Shown here piece by piece: positions 11,737 to 23,194 of a DNA stretch of 64,000 nt; position 1 is the stretch's first letter, and the number at the start of each line of letters is the position of its first letter. Below the pieces are notes generated by a model. The model worked only from the letters and a program-made list of their open reading frames with translations. It made no database searches and had not been told where the DNA came from. The position numbers were made by a program, and so were the translations under genes. Source of the DNA: Cryptomeria japonica (Eukaryota; Streptophyta; Pinopsida; Cupressales; Cupressaceae). Location: positions 469,074,400 to 469,138,399 of the forward strand of contig NC_081406.1 of NCBI RefSeq assembly GCF_030272615.1, in the 5' to 3' direction.

Positions 11737-12338
11737 TACATATGTATGAGTATATATATACCAAAGGGTATACATACAAAATAGTATGTCACCCAAGCCC
11801 AACATGTTACCAATATGCTCATGTTGGCCTCCACAAGATTTCTTCATGCTTCCTTTTCATACTCTGATTATCAATGCATATACCTAGATTACTGGAAAGG
11901 GGAAGGATCATCCTGACCCAAGAATACTGACCCATTATCTCAAGATCAAGCCCAATATCTCAAAAAAGGTGGACTCCACACGAATCAAGGAAACTACAAC
12001 ACAAAACTCAAAGAGATACTTCTCATAATTACCAAAGCTACTAATAATAGGACACATAAATGATATTGAGATCAATAAGAACTCCTAACACTAAGATATT
12101 AGGATCAATGAGAACTCAATGAATCCACAAAAATCATTATCCAGAGTTTTCCATGTTGCATAATAACTTATGACCAAAACTGCAACATCTAAAATCCACA
12201 TACATACTGCATACAATATTATAACATCTATAACATCCATAATATCTTGACTAATATCTAGGCCTCAAAACACTGTCTGGTCCAAAACTGGATGACTTGT
12301 TTGACATCAATGACAACATTATTCACAGAAGTCCCTCA
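11737..12338 (-). repeat. copia-2 3' LTR, main piece
   Basis: Aligns with the right half of the copia-2 5' LTR (18422-19017): same motifs 'gagtatatatatacc', 'cccaagcccaaca', 'cctccacaagatttc' and 'ctcaaaacac'. On the minus strand it begins TGAGGGACTTCTGTG, immediately after a polypurine tract (AAAGGGGGAGAT; 12339-12350 on the plus strand). The first 6 bases (tacata) are the copia-1 target duplication. Confidence 0.85.
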
Positions 12339-12435
12339 ATCTCCCCCTTTGTCATTGATGGCAAAACATTGTCAAAACATAATTGCACAACTCCCACTAA
12401 CTCATGCAATTCCTCCAAACCACATTCCTTGAATT

Positions 12436-14370
12436 CCTTTCTCCCCCTTTTGACATGAAGGAAAAAGGATGTCTTTGATGAAAAAAGAAAATAATAGATA
12501 TATACAAAATTGTCAAAAAAAACTGAACCTTACATAAAGAAACTTTCAGTTGCTCTTCTTCGAAAATATAAGCTTGTACTTTTCATTCAGATCAGGAATA
12601 AGAACTTCCCAATAATGTATAGCTAGTTTGATACTCATTGAAAGACTTTTGAACTCAACCAATAGATCAACCGAATTTGAGAAATTATTTAGAGTAGTTG
12701 GATTCTGCTCATACTCAATTGTGTTATCGAGCAATGCTAAAGAGTGCTCTAGTTTAGCTTCAATAATTTCCTTAACCTTCCAAAACATACTCACAAAGTC
12801 TTCATTCTACCTTTGCAATAGAAGGAGCTCAGGTTGAAGAGAATTGACTCTTTTCCTCTACTCACCATCCTTATCATTCAAAAAATCAAAAGACTTGCCT
12901 AGACTTGTTAGTTCTTCAATAGCATCAATCTTACCTTTGTGCTTCACAGCAGTTGTCGACCAAGAGATACAATATATATAGACTTTGCTAGCACTGTGGA
13001 TACAATCTCTGAATTCCTCTATACATGTTGATAAGTTATTTTGTGCATCAATACATTCACTCAGTAGTCTCTGCATATCTAGGCCTTTTTCCTGCACAAA
13101 CATTTTTTCTTTTAGGACACAACTCAAACACTTCAAAAGAAGATTATTGATATCTTCTAGACTAATATTGTTCAAAATCAAATGCTTCATTAGAATGCTC
13201 TCAATTTTTTCTGACTCACCTGAGGTCAGCTATTTCACACCAATATTTTGAATTCCATCTACACTGTCAACCAGTTTTAGAAAATCAGACCCATCATCTA
13301 TGTCTCCAGCTTCTTGCTCACCAGCATTCGAAAATCCTTTAACTGCAAGGGATTCCAGATATTCAATTACCATGACATTCTTCATCTTGCTCCTCTTTGA
13401 CTTTGAAATACCAATAGGAACTGATTGTCTCCTTTTCTTCTTTCCAAAGGATCAATCTCTAGAACCAAAAGAGAAAGACACAAAAACCAAGACAACTCTC
13501 TACATATCCATAAATGATTTGAACTAACCATTGCAAATTTTGTTAGCCAAATTGTTCAAATATCTAAATATTTGTCTTGCAATAGGAACACCAGACTCCC
13601 AAATCACATTATCTTTTGCCAAAATGGATTCTGAACAATACATAACCAAACTCGCAAGCAATGATCCAAACTGGAAAGTATAATTCTTCTTTTTTATCAT
13701 CATAATATTTTCAAAGAATAATTCTTTCAAAAATTCACACAAGTGGAATGATATGTTCTCCATTAAATCATATGTGAAATATATACCACAATAGCCAAGG
13801 TGGCTCCTTCCCTATTTTAGAAATAGATTTTATTAGAGATGCCATAAGCAAGATACCTCACCATGGGGTTGATGATTGTGTTAATGATTAGAGCTCTTTG
13901 ATCACCCTTTACACCAATTGGGTCTTCCACTTCTATGTTCAAGTTCGACTTCTTTGTCAAAACTTCTCCATTGTCGCACAAGTCGGTGACTCTAGAAATG
14001 ATTTCCTTCATGATTTGATAGGTTTTATCCAATATGATGCAATTATCTCGCACATGGATAATAATTCCTCTAAAAACCTTTGAATTATCAAACCAGGGGA
14101 ATTTGGTCCATAGATTTAGACCTTTGCCTTCCAATTCTTTGACCTTTCGCAATTCATCATCTTTCAAACTTGCTTCAATAACTCTAATCTTTTCCATGAT
14201 AAACTCATCAAGGAGCACCTTGTCCACAGATTGAAATTCCTCGCTACTAGATAATTCGATGATTAATTTTCCCTGCATGATTTTTGTTGTTTCTCACTCT
14301 CTTACTGCTCTACTACTATTCTCAATATTCTCAAGAAAATAATTGATGTGTAAGAAATGAACTCAAAAAT
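12436..14370 (-). pseudogene. unknown ORF region of copia-2
   Basis: The frames are 14278-13817 (153 residues), 13763-13524, 13190-12858 and 12794-12546. The last three share one reading phase, so this looks like a single protein of roughly 550-600 residues broken by stops and one frameshift. I recognise no domain. Visible features are an acidic N-terminal part, the segment FGSLLASLVMY, a basic stretch KKKRRQS near 13430, and a helical, heptad-like C-terminal part. It sits where pol would be, just before the polypurine tract. Similar coiled-coil-like residues on the minus strand of copia-4 (38161-37800) may be the same family. It could be an env-like ORF as in SIRE elements, but no membrane segment or signal peptide is evident, so I do not assign a function. 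Confidence 0.5.
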
Positions 14371-14384
14371 TGATACTTATCTTG

Positions 14385-16467
14385 TTTTTGATTAAGCAAA
14401 AATAGGTTTTGAGAGGACCTGAAACCCCTTACATCATAATCTAAAGATAGATCATTAAAGAAATTGGACCAAGGTTAACAACAAAGAAACATAACAGGAT
14501 ACAAGAGATAAGGACAATAGAGACACAACAGCCAAAGGAAAGAACAACAAAAAACCAACGAGGTGTCGGCGAACATAGTAACAAAAAAGACAACCAGTTA
14601 CATGAAAATATTGAGACTATCAGTAGCCTCTTTCTCTAGAATCATCATGGTCTTTGCAACTTCCTTGAGGCTGAGAAGATCCTAAGGCATAGGTGCCTCC
14701 ATAGCCTTGGTGCTTTGTCTGGACCTCCTCATAGAGCAAGGGATATCCTTGGAGCTAGAGACCCCAACATCCATCTCCAAATCCACAAAGTTCCTATCAT
14801 TGTGCATCTTCTCCAATCTAGCCACCATTATTGACATGTTTGTAGTAGAAACTCTCAGCATAGCCAGACTATTCTCAATGATCTTCTTGAGAGCGGTCTC
14901 AATTTTCTGCATTTTTTAGGCTAATCTCCCCAAACTTTTCATCATATCTATTCTTAAAAAGCTCAATAGCCTCACCATTTTTCTAAAGGAACCCCAACAT
15001 CATTATTTTTTCATCTTCTTTCCACAAGACACACTCATTTATCTTTGGAGCACATCCTTTTCTCTTGTCCTTAATTCTTGCCTAGCCCTCTTTCTCCACA
15101 ACCCCTTCAACCCTTTCCAGCTTAGCTAAGGTAGTTCTCTGCTTGAGATGCAGAGTTTTAATATCATGGAACACCCAATGTTGGAAGCGATACATATCAA
15201 CTCTGGCACCTCTTGCAGTTCCCAAAATATCAAGCATAATTTTAGGCTTGTCATGTAAGTCCTGGGAGTCCAAGTCCATCAATTTTGATTCTTGGTTTTC
15301 AGAAAATCTAGGAGGTTTCTCACCCTTCGTATCAAAATCAGACAAAATTAACCTCTTACCCTTCCCCTTGGGCTTCACCTCATAACTAGATATTTCCTCC
15401 ACCGATGAGACATCATTGTTATTCTTGGGTATTTTGACCCTCTTCTTAGGGGGGTAGAGGTGATGACCTTAACGTTAGACTCGGAGTCATCAGAACCATC
15501 ACTAGGGGTGTAATCCTCATATTTATCTTCCAAACTAGCCTTCACCTTGTTAATACTAGCTTCAAAGTTCTCATAAATTAAAAGGATTAATCACTGATGA
15601 GCCAAAGGGCTTGACTTAGGGTTCTTAATGTGGTCAGCTAGACAATCATTAAGGAAAGAAATCAGATAATAAGGAAAGGAAACCTTATTCCCATATCTAA
15701 AATTATTGAGAAACATAAAATGGTAGCTATAAACCTTAGTAAACCTTCCATCAACCATAACAAATTCCATTATTACTTTCAACATTTTACGCCAGAAGTT
15801 TTTTACCTGGTTGGGAGTGAAGTAAGTTTTGTTGTGCTTGACAAGCCTCTCCTTTTCATCTTCATTCTTGGGAATTGTTTTCACCGCATTGTTAGAGATT
15901 TTTTTGTCCATGAAGAATTTGGCCCCTTCCATCGATAGCCCTATAACCTCTACAACCAAATTCTCATCCAACTTCACCATCTGCCCAAATAGAGTGACTT
16001 TCATTTTGTTCCATCCCTTAACAAAGAGTTTGGAAACATGGTCCATTTTACCATGTAGTTTCTCCATATACCCTGCTATCCCTCCTTTCTATAATCTTCT
16101 CCACACTTTCTATTCCTTCTTCCAACCTTCATAGCTTGTTGGATCATTCTTGTTAATATTGCCCCCCATTGTTTCAGTAGTTCCAACAACCCCTCCTCTG
16201 CCTGAGAAAAAAGAGACTCTGCAATACCAATAGAGAAACACAGAGCCAAGGCAGAGCATACAATTAATCACCCACAAATCATGCAGGGTAGTCCACCTCA
16301 TGAAATCTAGAAACTTCCCACCAATTTGACCATCATTAATGAAGCAACTCGATCTAAGGTCCATCATGATATAATAAGGGAATAACCTTTCCATTAATGT
16401 GATCAAAAAGTAATTTCTCCTTAGCCTCTAAAGACATATTGCTTTCACTGTGCCAAATGATAGGGGC
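14385..16467 (-). mobile_element. LINE-C: target-primed insert carrying only the ORF3-type protein
   Basis: A 2.1 kb insert in copia-2, flanked by a near-perfect 14-bp duplication: tgatacttatcttg (14371-14384) and tgatacttaccttg (16468-16481). The minus-strand 3' end reads GCTTAATCAAAAA, very like the 3' end of LINE-B (CCTTAATCAAAAAT at 25877). TSD length and tail point to target-primed reverse transcription. Its 5' end lies only 30 bp before the ATG of the encoded protein. It is therefore either a 5'-truncated LINE or a short non-autonomous unit. Confidence 0.8.
14682..16437 (-). pseudogene. ORF3-family protein in LINE-C, broken
   Basis: The frame opens at 16437 (MSLEAKEKLL) and continues through 16406-16110, 16067-15591, 15402-15082 and 14912-14682, with stops and frameshifts between. 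It is homologous to 27752-26046 in LINE-B. Both have MEKL, then a pattern like V-x-L-x-G-x-x-x-K-L-D, then a shared core (YSYHFMFLNNFRYGNKVSFPYYL here, AHTYHFMLLNHFRHDKKVSLPYYL there). An acidic, lysine-rich, probably coiled-coil C-terminal half follows. I do not recognise a known domain. The related LINE-B copy lies directly downstream of ORF2, which makes this a LINE-associated protein of unknown role. Confidence 0.6.
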
Positions 16468-16667
16468 TGATACTTACCTTGTTAAAGATACTGATTAGGG
16501 TTTTGTTGCCAAAAACTGTCTTTTCAATGATGTCATCAAGATTTCTTTGATTACTAGATACCACTCAAGCATTGTCATGTCAAGTTACTGACATGATCCA
16601 ATCAGACGGGGAGGATAGAGGATTTCACTTTCAGATAAAAAACTCCTCCTAACCCAAAGCTCAAAGT

Positions 16668-17668
16668 TTAATTACCAAAGGAAGAGGTGCCTACACCAAA
16701 GTCAGGCTCACTTCCTTTGTTCTCACTCTTCTTTCTCCAGACTAAATTTTCCTTCTTTGATTCATCATTCTTCATCACATTCTTCTCAAAAAAAATTTCC
16801 TCATTTCCATTCCTACATTGATTATCATAGTGTCTAGTCTTCTTGCATTTGAAACAACCAACAATCTCCCTCTCAGATCTTACCAGGTGTGGTTTGTATC
16901 TGCATTGATTGGACTTATGTCCATAGTTATTTGAAATGTAAAAACATCCATGAAATTTGTAACTCTTCTTGTTTGCAACAACCGGATTATAATTCTGATT
17001 CACAAAATGATTCCTACAAAGACTTACTTTATTTACAAACATCTTGCAACCATAACACTGAATGCTTCTATAGTTTACTGCCTTGTATCTAAATTTATTG
17101 TATTTAAAACAATAGCCATTAAAAATGGGTACCCTTATGCATTAGACTATCGGATCGGGTCTTCTTGCATTTGGTTTTTGATTTCGGGGTTTCTTCTCAT
17201 CTTCGGGCTTCTCGCTCTACTTCAACTTTGACTTCTTTCTTTTCTTTTTTATCATTTTGATTAGGGCACAAACCAGTTTGGAAACTAAGTCTGGTTTTAT
17301 CTGAATTACCTTGCTACATACTAATCAGATCTTTCTGAAGCTTACTATTGTCAAGGATCTTATTCTTTGCCTTCAGGTGCTTCACCTCTTGTTCAAGATT
17401 TTCACTTTCTTTAGACTTCATCTTTAGTGTGTCTTTTAGGAGCTTCTCATTCTTGTCCTTTCCTCAATCTTCTTCATGAGATCTTTGATAGTCTCATTCA
17501 CCTATTTCAACTGATTATTAACCTCCTTAAGTCTGAAATTGAACTTTCAGATTTGCTCTCTTAGCTTTTGCACACATTCATTTTCTATCTTCACATTTTC
17601 CTTCAATTCTTCATTCTCTGATTCAACGCTTTCCAAATCTTCAAGAGTTATCTTCAAATCTTCATCCA
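16668..17668 (-). pseudogene. copia-2 Gag fragment: coiled coil plus zinc knuckles
   Basis: Reading starts at the ATG at 17668 (MDEDLKITLEDLESVE), about 90 bp after the primer site. It gives a coiled coil with several stops, then an open 124-residue stretch (17042-16668). That stretch has knuckle-like motifs CFYISNNYGHKSNQC (first pair altered) and CFKCKKTRHYDNQC (G of the CCHC motif replaced). The N-terminal UBN2 Gag domain seen in copia-1 is missing altogether, so the fragment starts in the coiled coil. This supports a deletion-derived, non-autonomous element. The imperfect knuckles suggest decay. Confidence 0.7.
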
Positions 17669-17758
17669 TTTGAAAATATTATCCTAAGTATATAGGTGCC
17701 ATGACTCAACCTATACGGATCTCCCTTAAGTGGTTAAACTTTCCAAACAAGGGGCCAA

Positions 17759-17772
17759 AGCTTTGATACCAA
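17759..17772 (-). other. primer binding site of copia-2
   Basis: The minus strand reads TTGGTATCAAAGCT, one or two changes from the initiator tRNA-Met site used by copia-1. It lies just inside the 5' LTR end. Confidence 0.75.
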
Positions 17773-17776
17773 TTAT

Positions 17777-19017
17777 TGATCTGGTTGAAAGCATCAAAAT
17801 ACTGAGAAGGAGGGAGAGTGAATCAGTATTCCCATATATTCAAAAATAATAAACTTTTCACCAATTATAATTGTTATAAAAAACACTTGACTAATATAGA
17901 GCAATTAATGTAGAATAGATATGAAGAACACAACCACAAGATAAACATCATATTTTATATGTGGAAAACCCAAATGGGAAAAACCATAGAGTGTTCTCTT
18001 AGGAGAATATAACTAGTTATAGTTTGAGTTTACAAAGGGGTGGCTCAGTGCAAGATTACAAAATGGCTCACTACCAGAATACTCACTGCAGATATACAAA
18101 AGATGGCTAACTATCAGAATGCTCAATACAACTAGAAACATTGAACTAAAAAGGTTTTTATCTCCCAATGCATGGGATCAGTTCCTACTTTAAGCTCATA
18201 TCACAAATCTCAAACTCTATAGTAGATCCAGTTAGAGATCTCTATGCAACTGTCCTACAATAGATCTAGTAAAGGGCTACTGCACTACCACATCATCAAT
18301 TGCCTTTGTTGTCTGCAACTTACACTTCACACACTCTGTTATCTCCACTTTCAACTATCTTTTGAACATCACTCACCTTCACATTCACATTCACACTCAC
18401 TTATTCGATCTCTCATACCACTACATATGTATGAGTATATATATACCAGAGGGTATAGATACAAATAGTATGTCAGCCAAGCCCAACACATTACCAATAT
18501 GCTTATGTCAACCTCCACAAGATTTCTACATGTTTCCTTTTCATACTTCGATTATCAATGCATATATCGGGATTACTGGAAAGCGGCAGAGTCATCCAGA
18601 CCCAAGAATGTCGATCCATTATCTTAAGATCAAGCCCAATATCTCTAAAAAGGTAGACTCCATGTGAACAAGGGAAACCAAAACACAAAACTCAAAGAGA
18701 TACTTCTGATAATCACCAAAGCTACTAACAGTAGGACACATAACTGATACTGAGATCAATAAGAACTCCTAACATCGAGATACTAGGATCAATGAGAAAT
18801 CAATGAATCCACAAAAATCATCATCTAGAGTTGTCTATGTTGCATAATAACTTTTGACCAAAACTACAACATCTGAACTACACATACATATTGCATATAA
18901 TATTATAACACCTGTAACATCCATAGTATCCTGACTAATATTCAGGCCTCAAAACACAATCCAGTTCAAAACTGGTTGATTGGTATCAATGATAACAATA
19001 TTCACACAATTCTAACA
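17777..19017 (-). repeat. 5' LTR of copia-2
   Basis: On the minus strand it runs from TGTTAGAATTGTG to CCAGATCA, 1241 bp. It is the only complete copy of this LTR in the window. It preserves the empty target sites of copia-1 (18422-18427) and gypsy-0 (about 18393). Confidence 0.85.
18436..18446 (-). promoter_or_regulatory. TATA-like run in the copia-2 5' LTR
   Basis: The minus strand reads TATATATATACTC in mid-LTR; the same run is kept in the 3' LTR at 11750-11760. It is a plausible core promoter, though AT-rich runs are common here. Confidence 0.35.
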
Positions 19018-19204
19018 CTTTTGGAGTGTGGAGTTTTCTTCCAAAAATGTTTTCCCCACATAAATCACTATGTTGTGGTATGCATGCTATTATGACTATT
19101 TTTGTTAAGTTTCTATAAATATTGTAATGATCTGTAAGTTTTTTTACATTATCATTCTCTCAAGGTTAGTGTAGGAATTTGTTTCACTACTTAACTTCCT
19201 TACA
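19018..19204 (+). repeat. copia-3 5' LTR, distal end
   Basis: The last 187 bp of the LTR, ending ttccttaca just before the primer site. The first part lies beyond copia-2, left of the window. Positions 19018-19090 match 38517-38584 with scattered changes. Confidence 0.7.
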
Positions 19205-19206
19205 AG

Positions 19207-19220
19207 TGGTGTCAAAGCTT
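19207..19220 (+). other. primer binding site of copia-3
   Basis: TGGTGTCAAAGCTT, a decayed initiator tRNA-Met site (canonical TGGTATCAGAGC), 2 bases after the LTR. Confidence 0.65.
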
Positions 19221-19308
19221 GATTACCTTTGGTTTCAGTTGTGGTTTGTTGGGTTTTTTGAACTAATATGCAAAATATACTTTTTGATCTTGTTGTAGGA
19301 ATTTTCAA

Positions 19309-20095
19309 ATGGCAAGTTCGACAAGGAGAATAGAGGTGGAGAAATTTTCTGAAAGTAATTTTGAGATTTGAAAGTTGAAGATGGAGGATTTGATAATAGA
19401 TCAAGATCTATCAGATGTTGTTGACATGAATGTCTTGAGACCTTTAGATCCCACTATGGCTACTTAGTATGATGTTATGGACTTTAAATCCAAGGGTATA
19501 ATCAGATTATACTTGGTAGAATTTGTTATAATTAATGTCCACAAAGAGACCTCTACAAAGAAGCTATGGACCAAGCTTGGTGAAATGTATCAAGCCAAAT
19601 ATTTATTGAATCATATTTTCTTGAGGAAGAAATTGTATTCCTTGAGAATGGAAGAGGGTAGACAAATGAAAAACCGCCTAGAAGCATTTAATATGTTGGT
19701 ATCTCAATTGGTATCCATTGGTGTCAAGATGGATGAGGAGGAGAAATGTCAGATCTTGCTTTGTTATTTACCCAATTCATGGGATTCTCCTGTTATGACT
19801 ATCGGTAACTTACTTATGTTGTTTTGAAGTCTAAAGATATGGTGGGTGCCTCGCTTGGAGAAGAGATGTGAAGGAAGATATCCATCATTCTGAAAAAAAT
19901 CCCTAACTATTTATGGAAGACCTAAGTAAAAAGGCAAGAAGAATGAGAAGTGTAATAAATCCAAGCTTAGAGGGAGATTGAAATCTCTTGGAAAGTCCAA
20001 AGTAATTTGTTGGAATTGCAGTAAATCAGGACACATCTGTAAGGACTATAAAGAAGAAAAAGAAGAAGTTTGATTCAAATACTTAGTCTAAGAAG
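19309..20095 (+). pseudogene. copia-3 gag, broken
   Basis: Starts MASSTRRIEVEKFSESNFEI and keeps the copia Gag pattern: K-L-K-M-E-D, then KELW-like TKKLWTKLGEMYQAKYL, then FLRKKLYSLRM. An open stretch covers 19477-19827. A zinc knuckle CWNCSKSGHICKDY (last C changed) lies near 20010. Stops interrupt it at about 19370, 19468 and 19827. The style is that of Tork-like copia elements, different from copia-1 (no coiled coil). Confidence 0.75.
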
Positions 20096-20139
20096 GAAGA
20101 TGCTTATGCATTCTTTAAAGATTTGGCTACTCATGTAGG

Positions 20140-21461
20140 TAATGATGCATGGTTAATTGACTCAGGTGCATCTTTTCATATGACTACCAATAGAGATTGA
20201 GTTTTTGAATATGAAGAATTGAATGGAGGTAAGGTGTACTTGGGTGATGATTCATATTTAGATATTTTTGGTCATGGTAAAGTGAGAATCAAGTTTCCCG
20301 ATAGTAGAATAAAAAAGATTAGTGGTGTGTTCCATATCCCTGGATTAAAACAAAATTTATTATCTGTGAGAAAATTAATAGATGCAGGTGTGCATATTAT
20401 CTTTTCTGATGCAGGATATAAAATGGTTAAGGGTGCTATGGTGATTGCTAGAGATGTCAGATTTGGCACTTTATATAAGATATAGGCATACACTATTGAT
20501 TGTAATAGCACTTCTATAAAAAGTAAATTTGTGGATAGTTCGTTGGAAGATTTGAAGGTTTCACTTTCAAAAAATGGACATGGATTTTGGGTACCTAAGG
20601 GTGCTCTTTCTTCTGAATAAAAGCTACCTATAGAGAAGACTATGTTATGGCAATAGAGGCTTGGCCACATCAAAGAAAAGGGGCTAAGGACCTTGAAAAA
20701 TAAAAACCTTGTTGAAGGTTTGAGTGATTATAATTTTGACTTTGATTTATGTGAACATTGCATTTATGGAAAATAAAACCATGTTCAGTTTTACTTGAGC
20801 TCTTATAAATCTTGTAGTGTTTTGGATCTTATTCATTCTTTTGTGTTTGGTCTTGTAGATGTTCCTTCCATTGGAAAATCCATATATTATGTTTCATTTA
20901 TTGATGATTTTAATAGAAGGACATGGGTATACTTTTTAAAGAGTAAATCTAAAGTTTTCAATCATTTTAAAGAATTTAAAGCAATGGTTGAGCTGCAAAC
21001 TAGAAAGAAAATAAAATATTTGGGGACTAATAATGGAAGTAAATTTTTCTCTAATGATTTTGATAGATTCTATGAAGAGTTTGCTATTAATAGATAGAAG
21101 ATGTATTCTTGACACTAGAATGGAGTTGTAGAAAGAAAGAATAGGACACTAATGGAGAAGGCTAGGAGTATGCTGAGTGGTGTTGGTTTAAAATAAAAGT
21201 TTTGGGCTCAAGCTATTGCCACTTATTTCTACCTAATTAATTGGCCTCCTACATCAACTCTTGTTGATAAAATACCTATGGAAGTATGGTCAGGTGACAA
21301 GCCTTAATTGAGACATCTTAGAGTTTTTGGTCATGAGGCATATGCAAATTTCCCAAAGGAGAAGTGAACAAATCTGGAGAACAAGGTTGTGAAATGTATC
21401 TTCATCGGATATAGTTACAGTGTGAAAGGATACAAGATTTGGGATCCTATTGCACAAAAGG
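20140..21461 (+). pseudogene. copia-3 protease and integrase, broken, cut by CACTA
   Basis: Protease WLIDSGASFHMTTNRD lies near 20153, followed by the conserved block VFHIPGLKQNLLSV (20325-20370). The GAG-pre-integrase zinc region is RLGHIKEKGL...CEHCIYGK (20660-20775). The integrase core follows with SFIDDFNRRTWVYFLKSK (about 20895) and the E motif NGVVERKNRTLMEKAR (about 21120). The D of the HTD motif has become S (LIHSFVFG). The region ends with RVFGHEAYAN and KCIFIGYS, then the CACTA insertion. Confidence 0.85.
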
Positions 21462-21476
21462 CACTAATACATTTGG
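21462..21476 (+). repeat. left terminal inverted repeat of CACTA
   Basis: CACTAATACATTTGG matches the inverted right end at 14 of 15 bases. Subterminal motifs continue to about 21670. Confidence 0.9.
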
Positions 21477-21679
21477 CCTAAAATTCTGACGGAGGTTTCC
21501 GACGGAAAAGGTATATTGTGGCCAAATTTGATTTTTTTTTCAAATGCCCGCATTCGTCGGAATTTCGATGATAATTCAACATTTGGTTTCGACAGAGAAG
21601 GAATTGGCAATGAAATTTGTGTTTTTTTAGAAAAAATGCCCATGTTCATTGAAATTCCGATGACCACGAGTTTAAAAAA

Positions 21680-23190
21680 AAAAAAAAAGACCAAGTCATT
21701 TGATAAACATTATTCCCGCCTCTTCGTCCCATTGACCTCTACCATCACAAAAAATTTGGGGCATTACAAGGAGGGAAACAATTCTGGATTGGGGTGCTAC
21801 AAAGATCTGGTTGAAGAAAAAAGGTAGGGTATAATCAACCAATTCATTGCTATAGATATTGTGTTGAAAAATATTATTTTCTTTCTAAATATCTAGATTC
21901 AAAGTTTATTGTAGATTTATCAGATTAATTGCCAATAGCAGAGATGGTGAGAGGTTTCTGTAACATGATATGATCGATTTAAAAGAAGAATTTCTTACAA
22001 GACCTAAACCCTTGAACAATCCTGCAATCATGTATTAATTAAACACTACATTTTAAATAACAAACAATTTGATAATGGTTACGAAGATTGACTTTTTTTT
22101 ATTTGAAAAGTTACATAGACCTGAAATAGCTTTTGTAACCTCCAATTTATTCAATAACAAATATGTATAAAATTAAGTTTGGATATATTTTGTATGAGAA
22201 TTGTAAGCCTAAAACATATTAACACTACTTCCATATTTAAAATATATTCTAATTAAGGAGCAGGATGACCTAAACCTGCATGATCAAATAGGGAAGAACC
22301 ATAGATTATGCCACTCTTGTATCCAACATCCATTAGAAGTGGCCTGAACGTAGGCTCTAGCTATGATAGAAACTCCATGCACCTGCAGGACCGTGAGACC
22401 ACTGTGTAGTGATCGAGTGCCATTTTTTGTCAATGTTTTAGAAGGGAGGATAAGTGTACCGTGATAGGAAGGTGGTATAAAATGGAAGCTGCGAGGTATA
22501 AGGTTATGAGGTGTGTGTTAGGATAAGATAGGGAGGTAACTGATGAAGGATGTAATGGTGAAAGATTAAGTTAGGATATGATAGGGGTTTGGAAGGTAGG
22601 AAAGTGAGGGGGGGAGATAAAAGGATGTGAAGGATGGAATGGGGTTAGGTAGGTGAAGTAAAAGTAAATGTGTATAAGGTTAAGGTTTATGATAGGATGT
22701 AGGAGAGTAAAGGAGGTTAAGATAGGGGATATGAAAGGTAGATGGAAGGTAATAATGATAGGAAGTGAGGTAAAGGTTATGAGATGTGGGTTAGAAAATA
22801 GGGTGTAGGAAATGGAAGGAAGGGTCATCCATGCTGTAGTGCTTCAAGAGGAGCACATTCACATGAGGGACAAGAAGAGTCATATCACTTTGAGAGTTTT
22901 CACAAAGATGAGTAGCCCGAGTATGGACCTAAAATCTTAAAAGCCGTATAGAATTTGATAGGTGTGATACAGTATAGGTTTTCACCCATAACAGAGACAC
23001 CTCATGAGGATCCACTTGTAGTAGAGGAGCATATACTTGCATCTTGGGAACTTATTAGGAGTTCGCCTTGAATTTGGAAAATACACATAAAGGAGATAGA
23101 AGATTGATCAATACACATTACCTAGCCTTATCATGCATAAATACAAGAGGTAAAGACTATAGCAAGCACATATCATGAGCCAAAGGATCA
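21680..23190. other. CACTA interior with no recognised gene
   Basis: No frame longer than about 100 codons shows a domain. 22430-22830 is strongly purine-rich on the plus strand (repeated ggtaggaaagt-like runs), which produces a proline- and serine-rich open frame on the other strand (22828-22571) that I regard as composition noise. Confidence 0.5.
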
Positions 23191-23194
23191 TATT

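Larger units (their letters stand above)
2680..19017 (-). mobile_element. copia-2: non-autonomous copia-type element, interrupted by copia-1 and LINE-C
   Basis: The element has a 5' LTR at 17777-19017, a tRNA-Met primer site, a Gag fragment (17668-16668), unknown ORFs (about 14370-12436), a polypurine tract and a 3' LTR in two pieces. No protease, integrase, RT or RNase H motif is visible in any frame. After removing the nested copia-1 and LINE-C, too little internal sequence remains for a copia pol. It therefore depended on another element's enzymes. It sits in the copia-3 5' LTR: the sequence resuming at 19018 (cttttggagtgtgg) matches the copia-3 3' LTR at 38517. The left part of its 3' LTR and its second TSD lie outside the window. 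Confidence 0.8.

Noticed and set aside
12858-14278. Copia pol in copia-2
   Set aside because: I looked for D-T/S-G, YVDD, DDE and RNase H motifs on the minus strand and found none. The frames are unrelated to pol.
21516-21827. CACTA transposase start
   Set aside because: The frame covers subterminal repeat sequence and has no transposase motif.
22571-22828. Proline/serine-rich minus-strand protein
   Set aside because: It is produced by a purine-rich strand; no homology or domain is apparent.
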